In this document: in pieces, positions 9,841 to 22,221 of the stretch
Layout of the letters: the number at the start of each line of letters is the position of its first letter
Position numbering within the stretch: the stretch's first letter is position 1
From: Paulinella micropora
Lineage: Eukaryota; Cercozoa; Imbricatea; Euglyphida
DNA: 22,221 bases
Assembly (NCBI GenBank): GCA_009731375.1
Contig: BJOX01000105.1
Span: 300,539 to 322,759 of the forward strand
Direction of reading: 5' to 3'
Made by a program: the position numbers and the translations under genes
Notes under the pieces: generated by a model
What the model saw: the letters and a program-made list of their open reading frames with translations, nothing else
Database searches by the model: none
Told to the model about the DNA's origin: nothing

Positions 9841-9897
<57 letters not shown>

Positions 9898-9899
9898 TG

Positions 9900-9976
<77 letters not shown>
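9822..9976. repeat. GATA array filling the GC-AG intron
   Basis: GATA with a GACA block (9876-9897). It occupies nearly all of the 167 bp intron 9817-9983; the acceptor itself is formed at its edge. Confidence 0.95.
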
Positions 9977-9983
9977 CTTTTGC

Positions 9984-10043
9984 CTTGTCCTCTTTGCAGA
10001 CGTGCTGAAGTCGTTCATCGCACTCCGTTGCTTGCTGACACAC
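9984..10043 (-). CDS. Exon 7: Cys-rich IBR continuation with a GC donor
   Basis: A 60 nt exon of 20 codons, [20 protein letters not shown]. Acceptor is CCTATTCAG. No GT donor is available: the exon runs AAG/GCAAAAGC into a CTAT array, so a GC-AG intron is the simplest reading. Phase 0 at both ends fits exons 6 and 8. The Cys and His residues (VC, EC, QHVC) are placed where IBR zinc ligands are expected, but the spacing departs from the C6HC consensus, so a degenerate IBR is likely. Confidence 0.58.
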
Positions 10044-10079
10044 CTGAATAGGACAGAACGTAGATAGGGATGAGAGAGA

Positions 10080-10107
10080 NNNNNNNNNNNNNNNNNNNNN
10101 NNNNNNN
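10080..10107. other. Assembly gap, 28 N, inside an intron
   Basis: Flanked by GA-rich sequence in the 82 bp intron between exons 6 and 7. Confidence 1.
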
Positions 10108-10125
10108 AGAGGGAGAGGGAGAGAC

Positions 10126-10314
10126 CAAGCAGAGTGCGGTATTGCAGCCCGGTGTGCCGCAGATCATGAAGGATGAGGTGAAGGGGGAGGAAGAGTGTTG
10201 GCGAGACAAGGAGAGGGAAGAGGGAGGATGAAGCGAGGAGGGGGCGGAGGAGGTGGTGGTGGAGGAGGAGGAGGAGGAGGAGGAGGCAAGTCGACGAGTT
10301 TCACGCGCACGTTT
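10126..10314 (-). CDS. Exon 6: IBR start after a Ser-rich stretch
   Basis: A 189 nt exon (63 codons) following a long pyrimidine tract and acceptor GATGATTAG. It ends at a TTG/GTCTCT donor. It starts [10 protein letters not shown], continues as a Ser/Thr/Pro-rich low-complexity run encoded by a GGA/GGT-type repeat on the plus strand, and ends [17 protein letters not shown]. The C-x4-C in ICGTPGC matches the first pair of IBR domains. Other frames across this stretch have stops or give poly-Pro. Phase is 0 on both sides. The low-complexity insert looks like repeat expansion inside coding sequence. Confidence is limited because only the last 20 residues are recognisable. Confidence 0.52.
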
Positions 10315-10342
10315 CTAATCATCAGGAGAAAAAAAAAGAAAG

Positions 10343-10381
10343 GTAGACAGATAGATGGATAGATGGATAGATGGATAGAGG

Positions 10382-10459
<78 letters not shown>

Positions 10460-10513
10460 TAGATAGATAGATGGATGGATGGATGGATGGATGGATGGAT
10501 GGATGGATGGATG

Positions 10514-10571
<58 letters not shown>

Positions 10572-10595
10572 GATGGATGGATGGATGGATGGATG

Positions 10596-10666
<71 letters not shown>

Positions 10667-10675
10667 CGATCGATC

Positions 10676-10730
<55 letters not shown>
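10343..10730. repeat. GATA/GATG/GACA array
   Basis: Alternating blocks: GATA with GATG, then GACA (10433-10460), GATG (10470-10515), GATA, GATG, GATA, and three GATC units at 10666-10678. Confidence 0.96.
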
Positions 10731-10783
10731 GAGATGTCGCAAAGGAATGTAGTCCTTGCAAAGGAACGCAGTTTCACATCAAA
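10731..10783. repeat. Dispersed 53 bp repeat
   Basis: Identical or nearly so to 15841-15893 and partly present at 145-160. Both full copies abut GATA arrays. A minus-strand frame ([18 protein letters not shown]) is open but lacks a donor, so it may be another exon fragment. Confidence 0.8.
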
Positions 10784-11270
10784 CAATAATTTGTGTACTG
10801 TGCATGTGTCCGGGATGGGAATCACGGGTAGACTGTGTTCTGGAAAAAGAAGAGGAGGAAGGACGTTGAAGAAAAAGGCAATCTAGGAATGGAGAGTGGG
10901 AGGATAAGGAAGAAGAGAAAGAAAAGGAAGCCGTTAGTCCAAGTGTTTTGAGCACCGTAAGCTTGCGCAAGCTACAATGATGACATTGTATAAGGCCTAA
11001 ACCCCAGAAGGGACCTAGCCCGGGCTATGCAACACTGGACGGCTATGATGGAATGCAGTCACCGATACGGACTAGAGGAAAATTAGTCCAATTTTTTACT
11101 GCACAGGAGCGATAAATCGCAAAAGAGCAACGAGCTACGCAGGACGATAACTTGAAGCAAAGGGATTTGGATTGGGGATGGGAAAAACCCAAGGCGCGGA
11201 AACATCGATGAACAGAGAACGATACCATGCCGCGAGCCCCGCATTCGATTGGTCGAAGGTGGCAGGTCCA
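10784..11270. other. Unique intron sequence, no gene seen
   Basis: About 490 bp without microsatellite. Short minus-strand frames exist but show no family motif and no splice pair that fits phase. Confidence 0.5.
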
Positions 11271-13438
<2,168 letters not shown>

Positions 13439-13451
13439 CTATTCATTTTAC

Positions 13452-13571
13452 CTGATAGTCAGCCGCGAAGAGTTCGCTGTACAGATTGCAGCGCGGACAC
13501 GTCACGGGTAATTCGTTCGATTCAGAAATCAGTCCCGCTTTGACTTGGGCCCTGCTATAAGCCGTCCAAGC
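13452..13571 (-). CDS. Exon 5: Cys-Pro-Arg-Cys exon, probable last zinc pair of RING1
   Basis: A 120 nt exon of exactly 40 codons, from acceptor GCTAACCCAG to donor CAG/GTAAAATG. It begins AWTAYSRAQVKAGL, then ESNELPVTCPRC and [17 protein letters not shown] followed by an amphipathic stretch fits the final RING1 zinc pair and the helix after it. Distance from the LCGEC pair is larger than usual because exons 4 and 5 both intervene, so the pairing of ligands is uncertain. Its 5' edge is copied repeatedly upstream (13.6-14.5 kb) and its 3' edge four times downstream (11.6-12.8 kb). Phase 0 at both ends agrees with exons 4 and 6. Confidence 0.62.
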
Positions 13572-14550
13572 CTGGGTTAGCATGTGTATGCATGAATGTA
13601 TGTATGTATGCCTTGACTTGGGCCCTGCTATAAGCCGTCCAGGCCTAACGTTAAGGGTGCGCTGGGGTTTTTGTGGCAACACTGTGGCTGATTTGCCTGA
13701 AATTTCAGAAAAATTCCGGAAATATATCCATATAATGGCCAGTATTTCAGCTATATCAATGCCATTCAAGGGGTAAGCATGTGTATGCATGAATGTATGT
13801 ATGTATGTATGTATGTATGTATGTACGTATGCCTTGACTTGGGCCCTGCTATAAGCCGTCCAAGCCTGGGTAAGCATGTGTATGTATGTATGTATGTATG
13901 TCTGTATGTATGTATGTGTGTATGTATGTACGTATGTACGTATGCCTTGACTTGGGCCCTGCTATAAGCCGTCCAAGCCTGGGTAGGCATGTGTATGCAT
14001 GTGTGTATGTATGTATGTATGTTATGTATGTATGTATGTATGTATGTATGTATGTATGTACGTATGTATGCTTTGAGCCCTCCAAGCCAGGGTAAGCATG
14101 TATACATGCATGTATGTATGTATGTATGTATATGTATGTATGTATGTATGTATGTATATTATGAATGTATGTGTGTATGTATGTATGTATGTATGTATGC
14201 TTTGAAGCCCTCCAAGCCTGGGTAAGCATGTATGCATGCATATATGTATGTATGTATGTATTTATGTATATGTATGTATGTATGCATGTATTATGTATGT
14301 ATGTATGTATGTATTTAAGTATATGTATGTATATAATGTGTGTATGTATGTATGTATGTATGTAAGTATGCTTTGAAGCCCTCCAAGCCTGGGTAAGCAT
14401 GTATGCATGTATGTATGTATGTATGTATGCTTTGAGCCCTCCAAGCCTGGGTAAGCATGTATGTATGCATGTATGTATGTATGTATGTATGTATGTATGT
14501 ATGTATGGTATGTACGTATGTATGGTATGTATGTATGTATGTATGTATGT
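13572..14550. repeat. TATG array carrying at least seven copies of the exon 5 5' edge
   Basis: (ATGT)n is interrupted by copies of ccttgacttgggccctgcta...gtccaagcctgggtaagcat at 13611-13648, 13831-13876 and 13944-13986, and by shorter forms at 14068-14100, 14198-14232, 14369-14404 and 14428-14462. Each includes the acceptor CCCAG on the minus strand. A unique 110 bp insert lies at 13649-13770. Confidence 0.92.
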
Positions 14551-14962
<412 letters not shown>

Positions 14963-15000
14963 GATACATACATACATACATACATACATACATACATACA

Positions 15001-15036
<36 letters not shown>

Positions 15037-15079
15037 TATATGTAAATATATAAATATAAATATACACACATATATATAC

Positions 15080-15112
<33 letters not shown>

Positions 15113-15154
15113 TGTATGTATGTATGTATGTATACACACATATATATATATGTA

Positions 15155-15185
<31 letters not shown>

Positions 15186-15288
15186 CATACATATATATAT
15201 GTATGTATGTATGTATGTGTATGTATGTATGTATTATATATATAAAAGCTTATACATACATATTACATGTATATACATACATATATAT

Positions 15289-15320
<32 letters not shown>

Positions 15321-15387
15321 ATATATGTATGTATGTATGTATGTATATGTACAAACGATAGATCGATAGACAGACAGACAGACAGAC

Positions 15388-15484
<97 letters not shown>
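14963..15484. repeat. ATAC, TATG, TA and GATA arrays
   Basis: (ATAC)n 14963-15030 faces (TATG)n 15083-15132 across an AT-rich spacer; mixed TA/TATG follows, then GACA and GATA from 15356. Confidence 0.95.
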
Positions 15485-15485
<1 letters not shown>

Positions 15486-15558
15486 TACGTGCCTCAACAA
15501 TAGGTCGGGAATGGGACGACCGCACTCTGTGACCTAAGGATAGATAGATAGAAAGATG

Positions 15559-15656
<98 letters not shown>

Positions 15657-15740
15657 TAGATAGATAGGCAGGCAGGGCAGGGCAGGGCAGGGCAGGTAGG
15701 TAGGTAGGTAGGTAGGTAGCTAGGTAGGTAGGTAGGTAGG

Positions 15741-15821
<81 letters not shown>

Positions 15822-15896
15822 GATAGATAGATAGATAGATGAGATGTCGCAAAGGAATGTAGTCCTTGCAAAGGAACGCAGTTTCACATCAAATTG

Positions 15897-15960
<64 letters not shown>
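15485..15960. repeat. GATA/GGTA arrays with two dispersed repeats
   Basis: Contains caataggtcgggaatgggac (15495-15539, recurring at 16708-16749), a GGCA/GGGCA run (15666-15697), GGTA, GATA and the 53 bp repeat at 15841-15893. Confidence 0.92.
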
Positions 15961-15963
<3 letters not shown>

Positions 15964-16603
15964 GAAATATCGACTAATGTCAGAAAAAAGGAGCTTCTGA
16001 TTTCGTCAACCAAGGAAGTCTGTGGGTAAAGTATTAACCCGATGCCCAGCTAAGCCGTGATGTTTGCACGGAAGGGACTGATACAGGCGATACCAAATTC
16101 TCCCTAGTACCAGGCGGGGCCAGGGCTCGTTCCATAAGCGCCCCTTGCAGAACGAGCTCCCACCTCCATTACAGAGGGCCCAGTAAGCAGATGGAGTTTC
16201 GAGACTGTTCGACAGTCTAGTATAAACCGACAGAGCACTGTGGGTTTTATTCCGGGCTCAACAAGCGAGAAAGGGCACCCTGAGGGAACAGGATTGTGCT
16301 TCCCGTCGCTATTTCGGCATGTGACTTATGGGCGTATGGCTAGGCACACATAAGGCACCCCACCACGGGCCCAGCACACCCACACCATCCCCTAATTCTC
16401 TGTCTGTCGACAGATGGCACCCATTTCAAAAAAACCAAGCCCAAGGGAGGGTCAGTGACACCTCAAGTGGCCTTGGTTCGCTCCGTGGAGTAAGTGATGA
16501 GATCAACTGATGAAATATCGACTAATGTCAGAAAAAAGGAGCTTCTGATTTCGTCAACCAAGGAAGTCTGTGGGTAAAGTATTAACCCGATGCCCAGCTA
16601 AGC
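15961..16603. repeat. 548 bp repeat: one full unit plus the start of the next
   Basis: The unit opens gatgaaatatcgactaatgt at 15961 and again at 16509, giving a 548 bp period. The second unit is cut at gcccagctaagcc by GATA. Segments of the same unit make up the copies at 1, 12028 and 12921. It contains AATAAA on the minus strand but no LTR boundaries that I can define. Confidence 0.88.
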
Positions 16604-16604
16604 C

Positions 16605-16692
<88 letters not shown>

Positions 16693-16759
16693 GGTGTTTA
16701 TCTAGGGCAATAGGTCTGGAATGGGACGACCGCACTGTGTGACCTAAGGTTGATAGACG

Positions 16760-16844
<85 letters not shown>

Positions 16845-16850
16845 GTTAGA
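16604..16850. repeat. GATA arrays around the 42 bp dispersed repeat
   Basis: Two GATA runs with the caataggtc repeat (16708-16749) between them. Confidence 0.95.
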
Positions 16851-16870
16851 TAGAGTAGAGTAGACAGAGT

Positions 16871-16930
16871 AAATCTATGGCCATCACTACACAGAAGAGA
16901 AATTCCCACTCAAGTGCTCGGTCAACCTTT
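16871..16930 (+). pseudogene. Inverted copy of the exon 4 edge
   Basis: Reads acacagaagagaaattccca and onward to gctcggtcaacc on the plus strand, opposite to exon 4. It lacks the 5' codons of the real exon. Confidence 0.8.
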
Positions 16931-17032
16931 TTTTTCTATCTACTCCATCTACTTTAGAATAGTGGTAGAACGTAGGTAGGTAGATAGATAAGTAGGTAGG
17001 TAGGTAGGTAGGTAGGTAGGTAGATAGGTAGG

Positions 17033-17107
<75 letters not shown>

Positions 17108-17323
17108 GATAGGTAAGATAGATAAGATAGATAAGATGGATAAGATAGATAAAACATGGTGACCGAGCACTTGAGTGGAAATTTCTCTTCTGTGCAGTGA
17201 TGGCCATAGATTTTTAGATAAATGGTAGAACGTAGGTAGGTAGATAGGTAGGTAGGTTGGTAGGTAGGTAGGTAGGTAGGTAGATAGGTAGATAGATATA
17301 GATAGATAGATAGATAGATAGAC

Positions 17324-17397
<74 letters not shown>

Positions 17398-17403
17398 ATA
17401 GAC

Positions 17404-17457
<54 letters not shown>

Positions 17458-17628
17458 GATAGATAAGATAGATAAGATAGATAAAAAATGGTGACCGAGC
17501 ACTTGAGTGGAAATTTCTCTTCTGTGTGTAGTGATGGCCATAGATTTAGATAAATGGTAGAACGTAGGTAGGTAGATAGGGAGGTAGGTAGGTAGGTAGG
17601 TAGGTAGGTAGGTAGATAGGTAGGTAGG

Positions 17629-17703
<75 letters not shown>

Positions 17704-17747
17704 GTAGGTACGTAGGTAGGTAGGTAGGTAAGTAGATAGATAGATAT

Positions 17748-17817
<70 letters not shown>

Positions 17818-17870
17818 TAGATAGATAGAATAGATAGAGTAGAGTAGATAGAGTGCATAGAAGAAAAAAA
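16931..17870. repeat. Local tandem of GGTA/GATA arrays with two exon 4 edge copies
   Basis: A unit of about 335 bp: exon 4 edge (17151-17214, 17485-17548), then atggtagaacgtaggtagg, then GGTA and GATA. In both copies AAC at the exon end is ACC, followed by AT, so no GT donor remains. Confidence 0.9.
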
Positions 17871-17874
17871 AAAC

Positions 17875-17939
17875 GTTGACCGAGCACTTGAGTGGAAACT
17901 TCTCTTCTGTGTAGTGCTGGCAGCAGTGATCGACGTAAG
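17875..17939 (-). CDS. Exon 4: helix after RING1 core, ending in a Lys-Cys-Ser motif
   Basis: A 65 nt exon with acceptor GTGTATAG and a weak donor (AAC/GTTTTT). It encodes [20 protein letters not shown] and Asn; the first two bases complete an Ala codon with exon 3. In RBR proteins the RING1 C-x2-C is followed by a helix and then a Cys pair, so KCS could be the seventh zinc ligand. Three partial copies lie nearby: 17485-17548 and 17151-17214 in the same orientation, and 16871-16930 inverted. This copy is chosen because its 5' end alone carries the extra codons and acceptor. An alternative donor (TCG/GTCAAC) also ends in phase 0 and would shorten it by two residues. Confidence 0.58.
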
Positions 17940-17990
17940 CTATACACACAGATAAGTCACAAGGTCAATAGGGGGAAATTGGGGGATGGG

Positions 17991-18423
17991 NNNNNNNNNN
18001 NNNNNNNNNNNNNNNNNNNNNNNNNNNNNNNNNNNNNNNNNNNNNNNNNNNNNNNNNNNNNNNNNNNNNNNNNNNNNNNNNNNNNNNNNNNNNNNNNNNN
18101 NNNNNNNNNNNNNNNNNNNNNNNNNNNNNNNNNNNNNNNNNNNNNNNNNNNNNNNNNNNNNNNNNNNNNNNNNNNNNNNNNNNNNNNNNNNNNNNNNNNN
18201 NNNNNNNNNNNNNNNNNNNNNNNNNNNNNNNNNNNNNNNNNNNNNNNNNNNNNNNNNNNNNNNNNNNNNNNNNNNNNNNNNNNNNNNNNNNNNNNNNNNN
18301 NNNNNNNNNNNNNNNNNNNNNNNNNNNNNNNNNNNNNNNNNNNNNNNNNNNNNNNNNNNNNNNNNNNNNNNNNNNNNNNNNNNNNNNNNNNNNNNNNNNN
18401 NNNNNNNNNNNNNNNNNNNNNNN
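17991..18423. other. Assembly gap, 433 N
   Basis: Only N, in the intron between exons 3 and 4. Repeat context changes strand orientation across it. Confidence 1.
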
Positions 18424-18499
18424 TGTGGTGTGGTGGCACACATGGCAGGAAAATAGTTAAAATAGATAGATACACAGTGTTGGGGCAGCTAATGGTCCA

Positions 18500-18591
18500 C
18501 TTACGCTACATACATACAGACATACAGACATACAGACATACACGCATACAGACATACAGACAAATAGATGGGATAGGTGGGCCTCTCATAC

Positions 18592-18637
<46 letters not shown>

Positions 18638-18706
18638 CATCTATCTATCTATCTATCTTATCTATCCTATCCTATCTATCCTATCCAAGCTATCAGTTAT
18701 CTATCC

Positions 18707-18763
<57 letters not shown>

Positions 18764-18784
18764 CCTACCTACCTACCTACCTAC

Positions 18785-18822
<38 letters not shown>

Positions 18823-18910
18823 CCAATCTATCTATCCATCTATCTATCTATCCATCTATCTATCCATCTATCTATCTATCTATCTATCTATTTATCTATC
18901 TATCTATCTA

Positions 18911-18967
<57 letters not shown>

Positions 18968-19066
18968 CCTATCTACCTATCTATCTGTCTGTCTGTCTGT
19001 CTGTCTGTCTACCTACCTACCTACCTACCTACCTACCTACCTCCCTCCCTACCTACCTACCTATCG

Positions 19067-19115
<49 letters not shown>

Positions 19116-19208
19116 CCTACCTACCTACCTACCTTCCTACCTACCTACCTACCTGTTTACTACTTACCTACCTACCTACCTACCTACCTACTTACCTACC
19201 GACCTACC
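18500..19208. repeat. CATA/CAGA, then ATCT/ACCT arrays in reversed polarity
   Basis: From 18585 the plus strand carries (ATCT)n and (ACCT)n; elsewhere in the window it carries GATA and GGTA. 18424-18500 is unique and I see no gene in it. Confidence 0.95.
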
Positions 19209-19209
19209 T

Positions 19210-19266
19210 ACCTAGAAAACACTCCACACAGTGAGTGTTCGGGGTCCTTAGCGCAAAAGAAATATG
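19210..19266 (-). pseudogene. Copy of the exon 3 3' edge, broken
   Basis: Retains DPEHSLCG in frame but an indel destroys the second Cys of the C-x2-C. A GTAGGT donor remains. Confidence 0.78.
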
Positions 19267-19544
19267 TACATATATATACATGCATATATACATACAATAC
19301 ATACATATATAAATACATACACACATACGTACATACATACGTACATACATACATACATACATAACATAACATAACATAACATAACATAACATAACAACAT
19401 AACATAACATACATACATACATACATACATACATACATACATACATACATACATACATACATGTAATACATACATACATACATACAACATACAAACATAC
19501 ATACATACATACATACATACATACATACATACATACATACATAC
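19267..19544. repeat. ATAC array with an ATAAC block
   Basis: (ATAC)n with a run of ATAAC units at 19362-19405. Confidence 0.95.
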
Positions 19545-19600
19545 CTAGAAAACACTCTCCACAGAGTGAGTGTGCTGGGTCCTTAGCGCAAAAGAAATAT
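19545..19600 (-). pseudogene. Copy of the exon 3 3' edge, intact motif
   Basis: Encodes CAKDPAHSLCGECFL with the GTATGT donor but lacks the 5' codons and CATAG acceptor of the real exon. Confidence 0.8.
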
Positions 19601-19744
19601 GTATACATACATACATACATACATACGCACATGCGTACGTACGTACGTTACGTAACGTACGTTGTACGTTACGTACGTACGTACGTACGTACATACATAC
19701 ATACACACACACATACATACATACGTACATACATACATACATAC
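19601..19744. repeat. ATAC array with a self-complementary ACGT cluster
   Basis: ACGT units at 19636-19692 can pair with themselves; ATAC flanks them. Confidence 0.92.
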
Positions 19745-19807
19745 CTAGAAAACACTCTCCACAGAGTGAGTGTTCAGGGTCCTTGGCGCAAAAGAAATAT
19801 GTCTCTC
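19745..19807 (-). CDS. Exon 3: RING1 core (Cys, His, Cys-x2-Cys)
   Basis: A 63 nt exon encoding [20 protein letters not shown], flanked by acceptor CATAG and donor GTATGT. Joined to exon 2 it gives C-x2-C, then C in FFC, H in PEH, and C-x2-C in LCGEC, the expected spacing for RING1 of RBR proteins. Entry phase (two bases, completing Gly) fits exon 2. Two further copies of its 3' part lie downstream at 19545-19600 and 19210-19266, but both lack the 5' bases GAGAGACAT that are needed to join exon 2. The 19210 copy has also lost the GEC cysteine pair through an indel. Confidence 0.75.
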   Translation of the reverse strand, partial: ERHISFAPRTLNTHSVESVF

Positions 19808-19809
19808 CT

Positions 19810-19941
19810 ATGTATGTATGTACGTATGTATGTATGTATGTATGTATGTATGTATGTATGTATGTATGTACGTACGTATGTGTGCATGTATGTATGCATT
19901 ATGCATGCATGTGTATATGTATGTACGTATGTGTGTATGCA

Positions 19942-19989
<48 letters not shown>

Positions 19990-19994
19990 ATACA

Positions 19995-20031
<37 letters not shown>

Positions 20032-20040
20032 TGTAATGTA
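19810..20040. repeat. TATG and TA arrays
   Basis: (TATG)n with TACG variants, then about 36 bp of TA (19949-19986), then TATG. It forms nearly the whole intron between exons 2 and 3. Confidence 0.95.
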
Positions 20041-20045
20041 TGTAC

Positions 20046-20115
20046 CGTCTTGTCCCATAATATCGGCGAAACATACAAGGCATGTTCGTTGTTCCCTCTG
20101 TCCATTCCATAAGTC
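20046..20115 (-). CDS. Exon 2: start of RING1 (TCLVC zinc pair)
   Basis: A 70 nt exon between a strong acceptor (CTCTTTTTCCAG) and a GTACAT donor. It encodes DLWNGQREQRTCLVCFADIM and then GQD plus one base. TCLVC is the first C-x2-C zinc pair of RING1. It enters in phase 0 and leaves in phase 1, which the next exon completes as Gly. Three partial copies of its 5' edge lie upstream in the intron (20215-20283, 20365-20431, 20511-20574). This one is chosen as the real exon because only it continues past the cysteine pair into sequence that joins in frame with a sensible RING. Confidence 0.72.
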
Positions 20116-20580
20116 CTGGAAAAAGAGAGGTAAATAATAGGAAGGTAGGTAGGTAGGTGGGTAGGTGGGTAGGTAGGAAGATAGGTAGATAGGTAGATAG
20201 GTAGACAGATAGATTATATAAAACACATGAGACATGTTCGTTGTTCCCTCTGTCCATTCCATAAGTCCTGGAAAAGAGAGGTAGATAATAGGAAGGTAGG
20301 TAGGTAGGTAGGTAGGTAGATAGGTAGGAAGATAGGTAGGTAGGAAGATAGGTAGACAGATAGATTATATAAAACACATGAGACATGTTCGTTGTTCCCT
20401 CTGTCCATTCCATAAGTCCCGGAAAAGAGAGCTAGACTCATAGATGGGTAGATAGACAAGTAGGAAGGTAGGTAGGCAGGTAGGTAGGTAAAAAGATAGG
20501 TAGATAGATTATATATAAAACACACGAGACACGTGCGTTGTTCCCTGTGTCCCGTCCACAAGTCGTGACAAAAATAGATA
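20116..20580. repeat. GGTA/GATA arrays carrying three exon 2 5'-edge copies
   Basis: Copies at 20215-20283, 20365-20431 and 20511-20574 (minus strand). The first keeps the CCAG acceptor, the second has CCGG, the third CACG, so only the nearest could splice. All end at TGTTTTATATAATC and not in the RING1 continuation. Confidence 0.9.
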
Positions 20581-21016
<436 letters not shown>

Positions 21017-21021
21017 GATAC

Positions 21022-21491
21022 CTCGCCACCAAGGCCTATCACTCGCTTGAACTCGATGGATGCTTGTCGCTGTAGGGAAATTGGCGCAGTGGACTGCGGG
21101 GGCAGCGTGTTACTGTCCTCTTCAGCCTGCCGGTTCAGCTCTGCGATCGACAGACCTAAGGCAGGCAGCTGACTAGCCCCCCGGCTAAGCGAGCCTGGAG
21201 GGTTCGGCAGGTTGGGAACGAGCTGACTAGACCGACTAAGCGAGCCTGGGGGGTCCGAATGGCTGGAAACAAGCCCACTGGCCCTGCTAAGCGAGCCAGG
21301 AGGGTCTGAATTGTCTTCAACAATGAGAAGGCCCAGCCTAGCCGCAGGCAAGACGGGATGTCTTCTGCTCTGGCGACGGGATAATGGCAATGGGCCAGTT
21401 CCGGCAGGGGGGAGGGAAGATGATGATGATGATGAAGAAGAAGAAGAAGAAGAGGAGGAGGCTTGACGTGTCATGCGGACGAGGTCTTGGC
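21022..21491 (-). CDS. Exon 1 in window: Ser-rich N-terminal region with a 17-residue repeat
   Basis: The open frame runs 156 codons from an acceptor (ATCTTGCAG before 21491) to a GAG/GTATCT donor at 21022. A start codon at 21474 (MTRQASSS...) is an alternative beginning if this is the first coding exon. After the acceptor there is a Ser run encoded by TCC/TCT codons, then a spacer, then three copies of a motif reading D/N-PPGSLSR. Their DNA copies (ctaagcgagcc...) begin at 21185, 21236 and 21287, an exact 51 bp spacing, so the frame is preserved. The C-terminal part (SIEFKRVIGLGGE) is not low complexity. Its donor is in phase 0, which matches the next exon. Function of this tail is unknown; the repeat resembles a disordered linear-motif region. 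It may be a translated repeat without a conserved role. Confidence 0.6.
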
Positions 21492-21595
21492 CTGCAAGAT
21501 TGTGTACAGATGTGTGTGTGTGTGTGTGATGGATGGGTGGGTGGGTGGATAAATCCATTTATTTTGGATGACTTTAGTTGTGCTTGTTCTGTCCA
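21492..21595. other. Sequence upstream of exon 1, with GT and GGGT runs
   Basis: TG run 21512-21528 and GGTG-type run 21533-21548. No promoter motif identified. Confidence 0.5.

Positions 21596-22221
<626 letters not shown>

Noticed and set aside
13949-14462. CRISPR-like array (repeats with regular spacers)
   Set aside because: The repeats are copies of an exon edge and the spacers are TATG microsatellite; eukaryotic context.
16035-16330. LTR with AATAAA and a primer-binding site in the 548 bp repeat
   Set aside because: No matching pair of LTR ends, no target duplication and no retroelement protein; AATAAA alone is weak.

Overview
This window is eukaryotic, intron-rich and dominated by microsatellites. 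Nothing in it looks bacterial or viral. Most long open frames are read-through of simple repeats and are not genes. The species cannot be fixed from sequence alone. A protist is likely; a chromerid or other alveolate alga is only a guess from style (short exons, long repeat-filled introns, SINE-like elements).

The one gene I can support lies on the minus strand and seems to cross nearly the whole window. I assembled about 15 short exons by hand from splice sites, reading-phase agreement and protein motifs. In transcription order they are: a Ser-rich N-terminal exon (21491-21022); RING1 exons (20115-20046, 19807-19745, 17939-17875, 13571-13452); IBR-like exons (10314-10126, 10043-9984); a linker (9816-9771); RING2 exons (9643-9569, 9453-9012); then Pro-rich and coiled-coil exons (8837-8778, 8584-8414, 8189-7976, 4119-3973, 595-539). 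This is the layout of an RBR (RING-between-RING) E3 ubiquitin ligase, and RING2 keeps a candidate catalytic Cys. The RBR part is well supported. Whether the coiled-coil exons below about 8.9 kb belong to the same gene is inferred from phase only.

The introns hold the unusual biology. Pieces of real exon edges, with their splice sites, are copied several times into the adjoining introns and separated by GATA, GGTA or TATG arrays. This affects at least four exons, and possibly five. The true exons sit next to strings of partial decoys.

Other layers are: a tRNA-derived SINE with (ATT)n tails, in two near-complete and two gap-truncated copies (4.1-7.8 kb); a 501-502 bp tandem repeat (5.3-6.7 kb) whose end resembles the SINE tail; a 548 bp repeat, tandem at 16.0-16.6 kb and dispersed elsewhere, cut at different points by GATA arrays; a cluster of double-hairpin palindromes (0.9-1.4 kb); and several pairs of microsatellites in inverted orientation, the largest being AGT/ACT at 21.6-22.2 kb.

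Eight N gaps are present (3004-3649, 4246-4495, 4645-4967, 6535-6708, 8269-8278, 10080-10107, 13152-13161, 17991-18423). At least one is a placeholder of wrong size.
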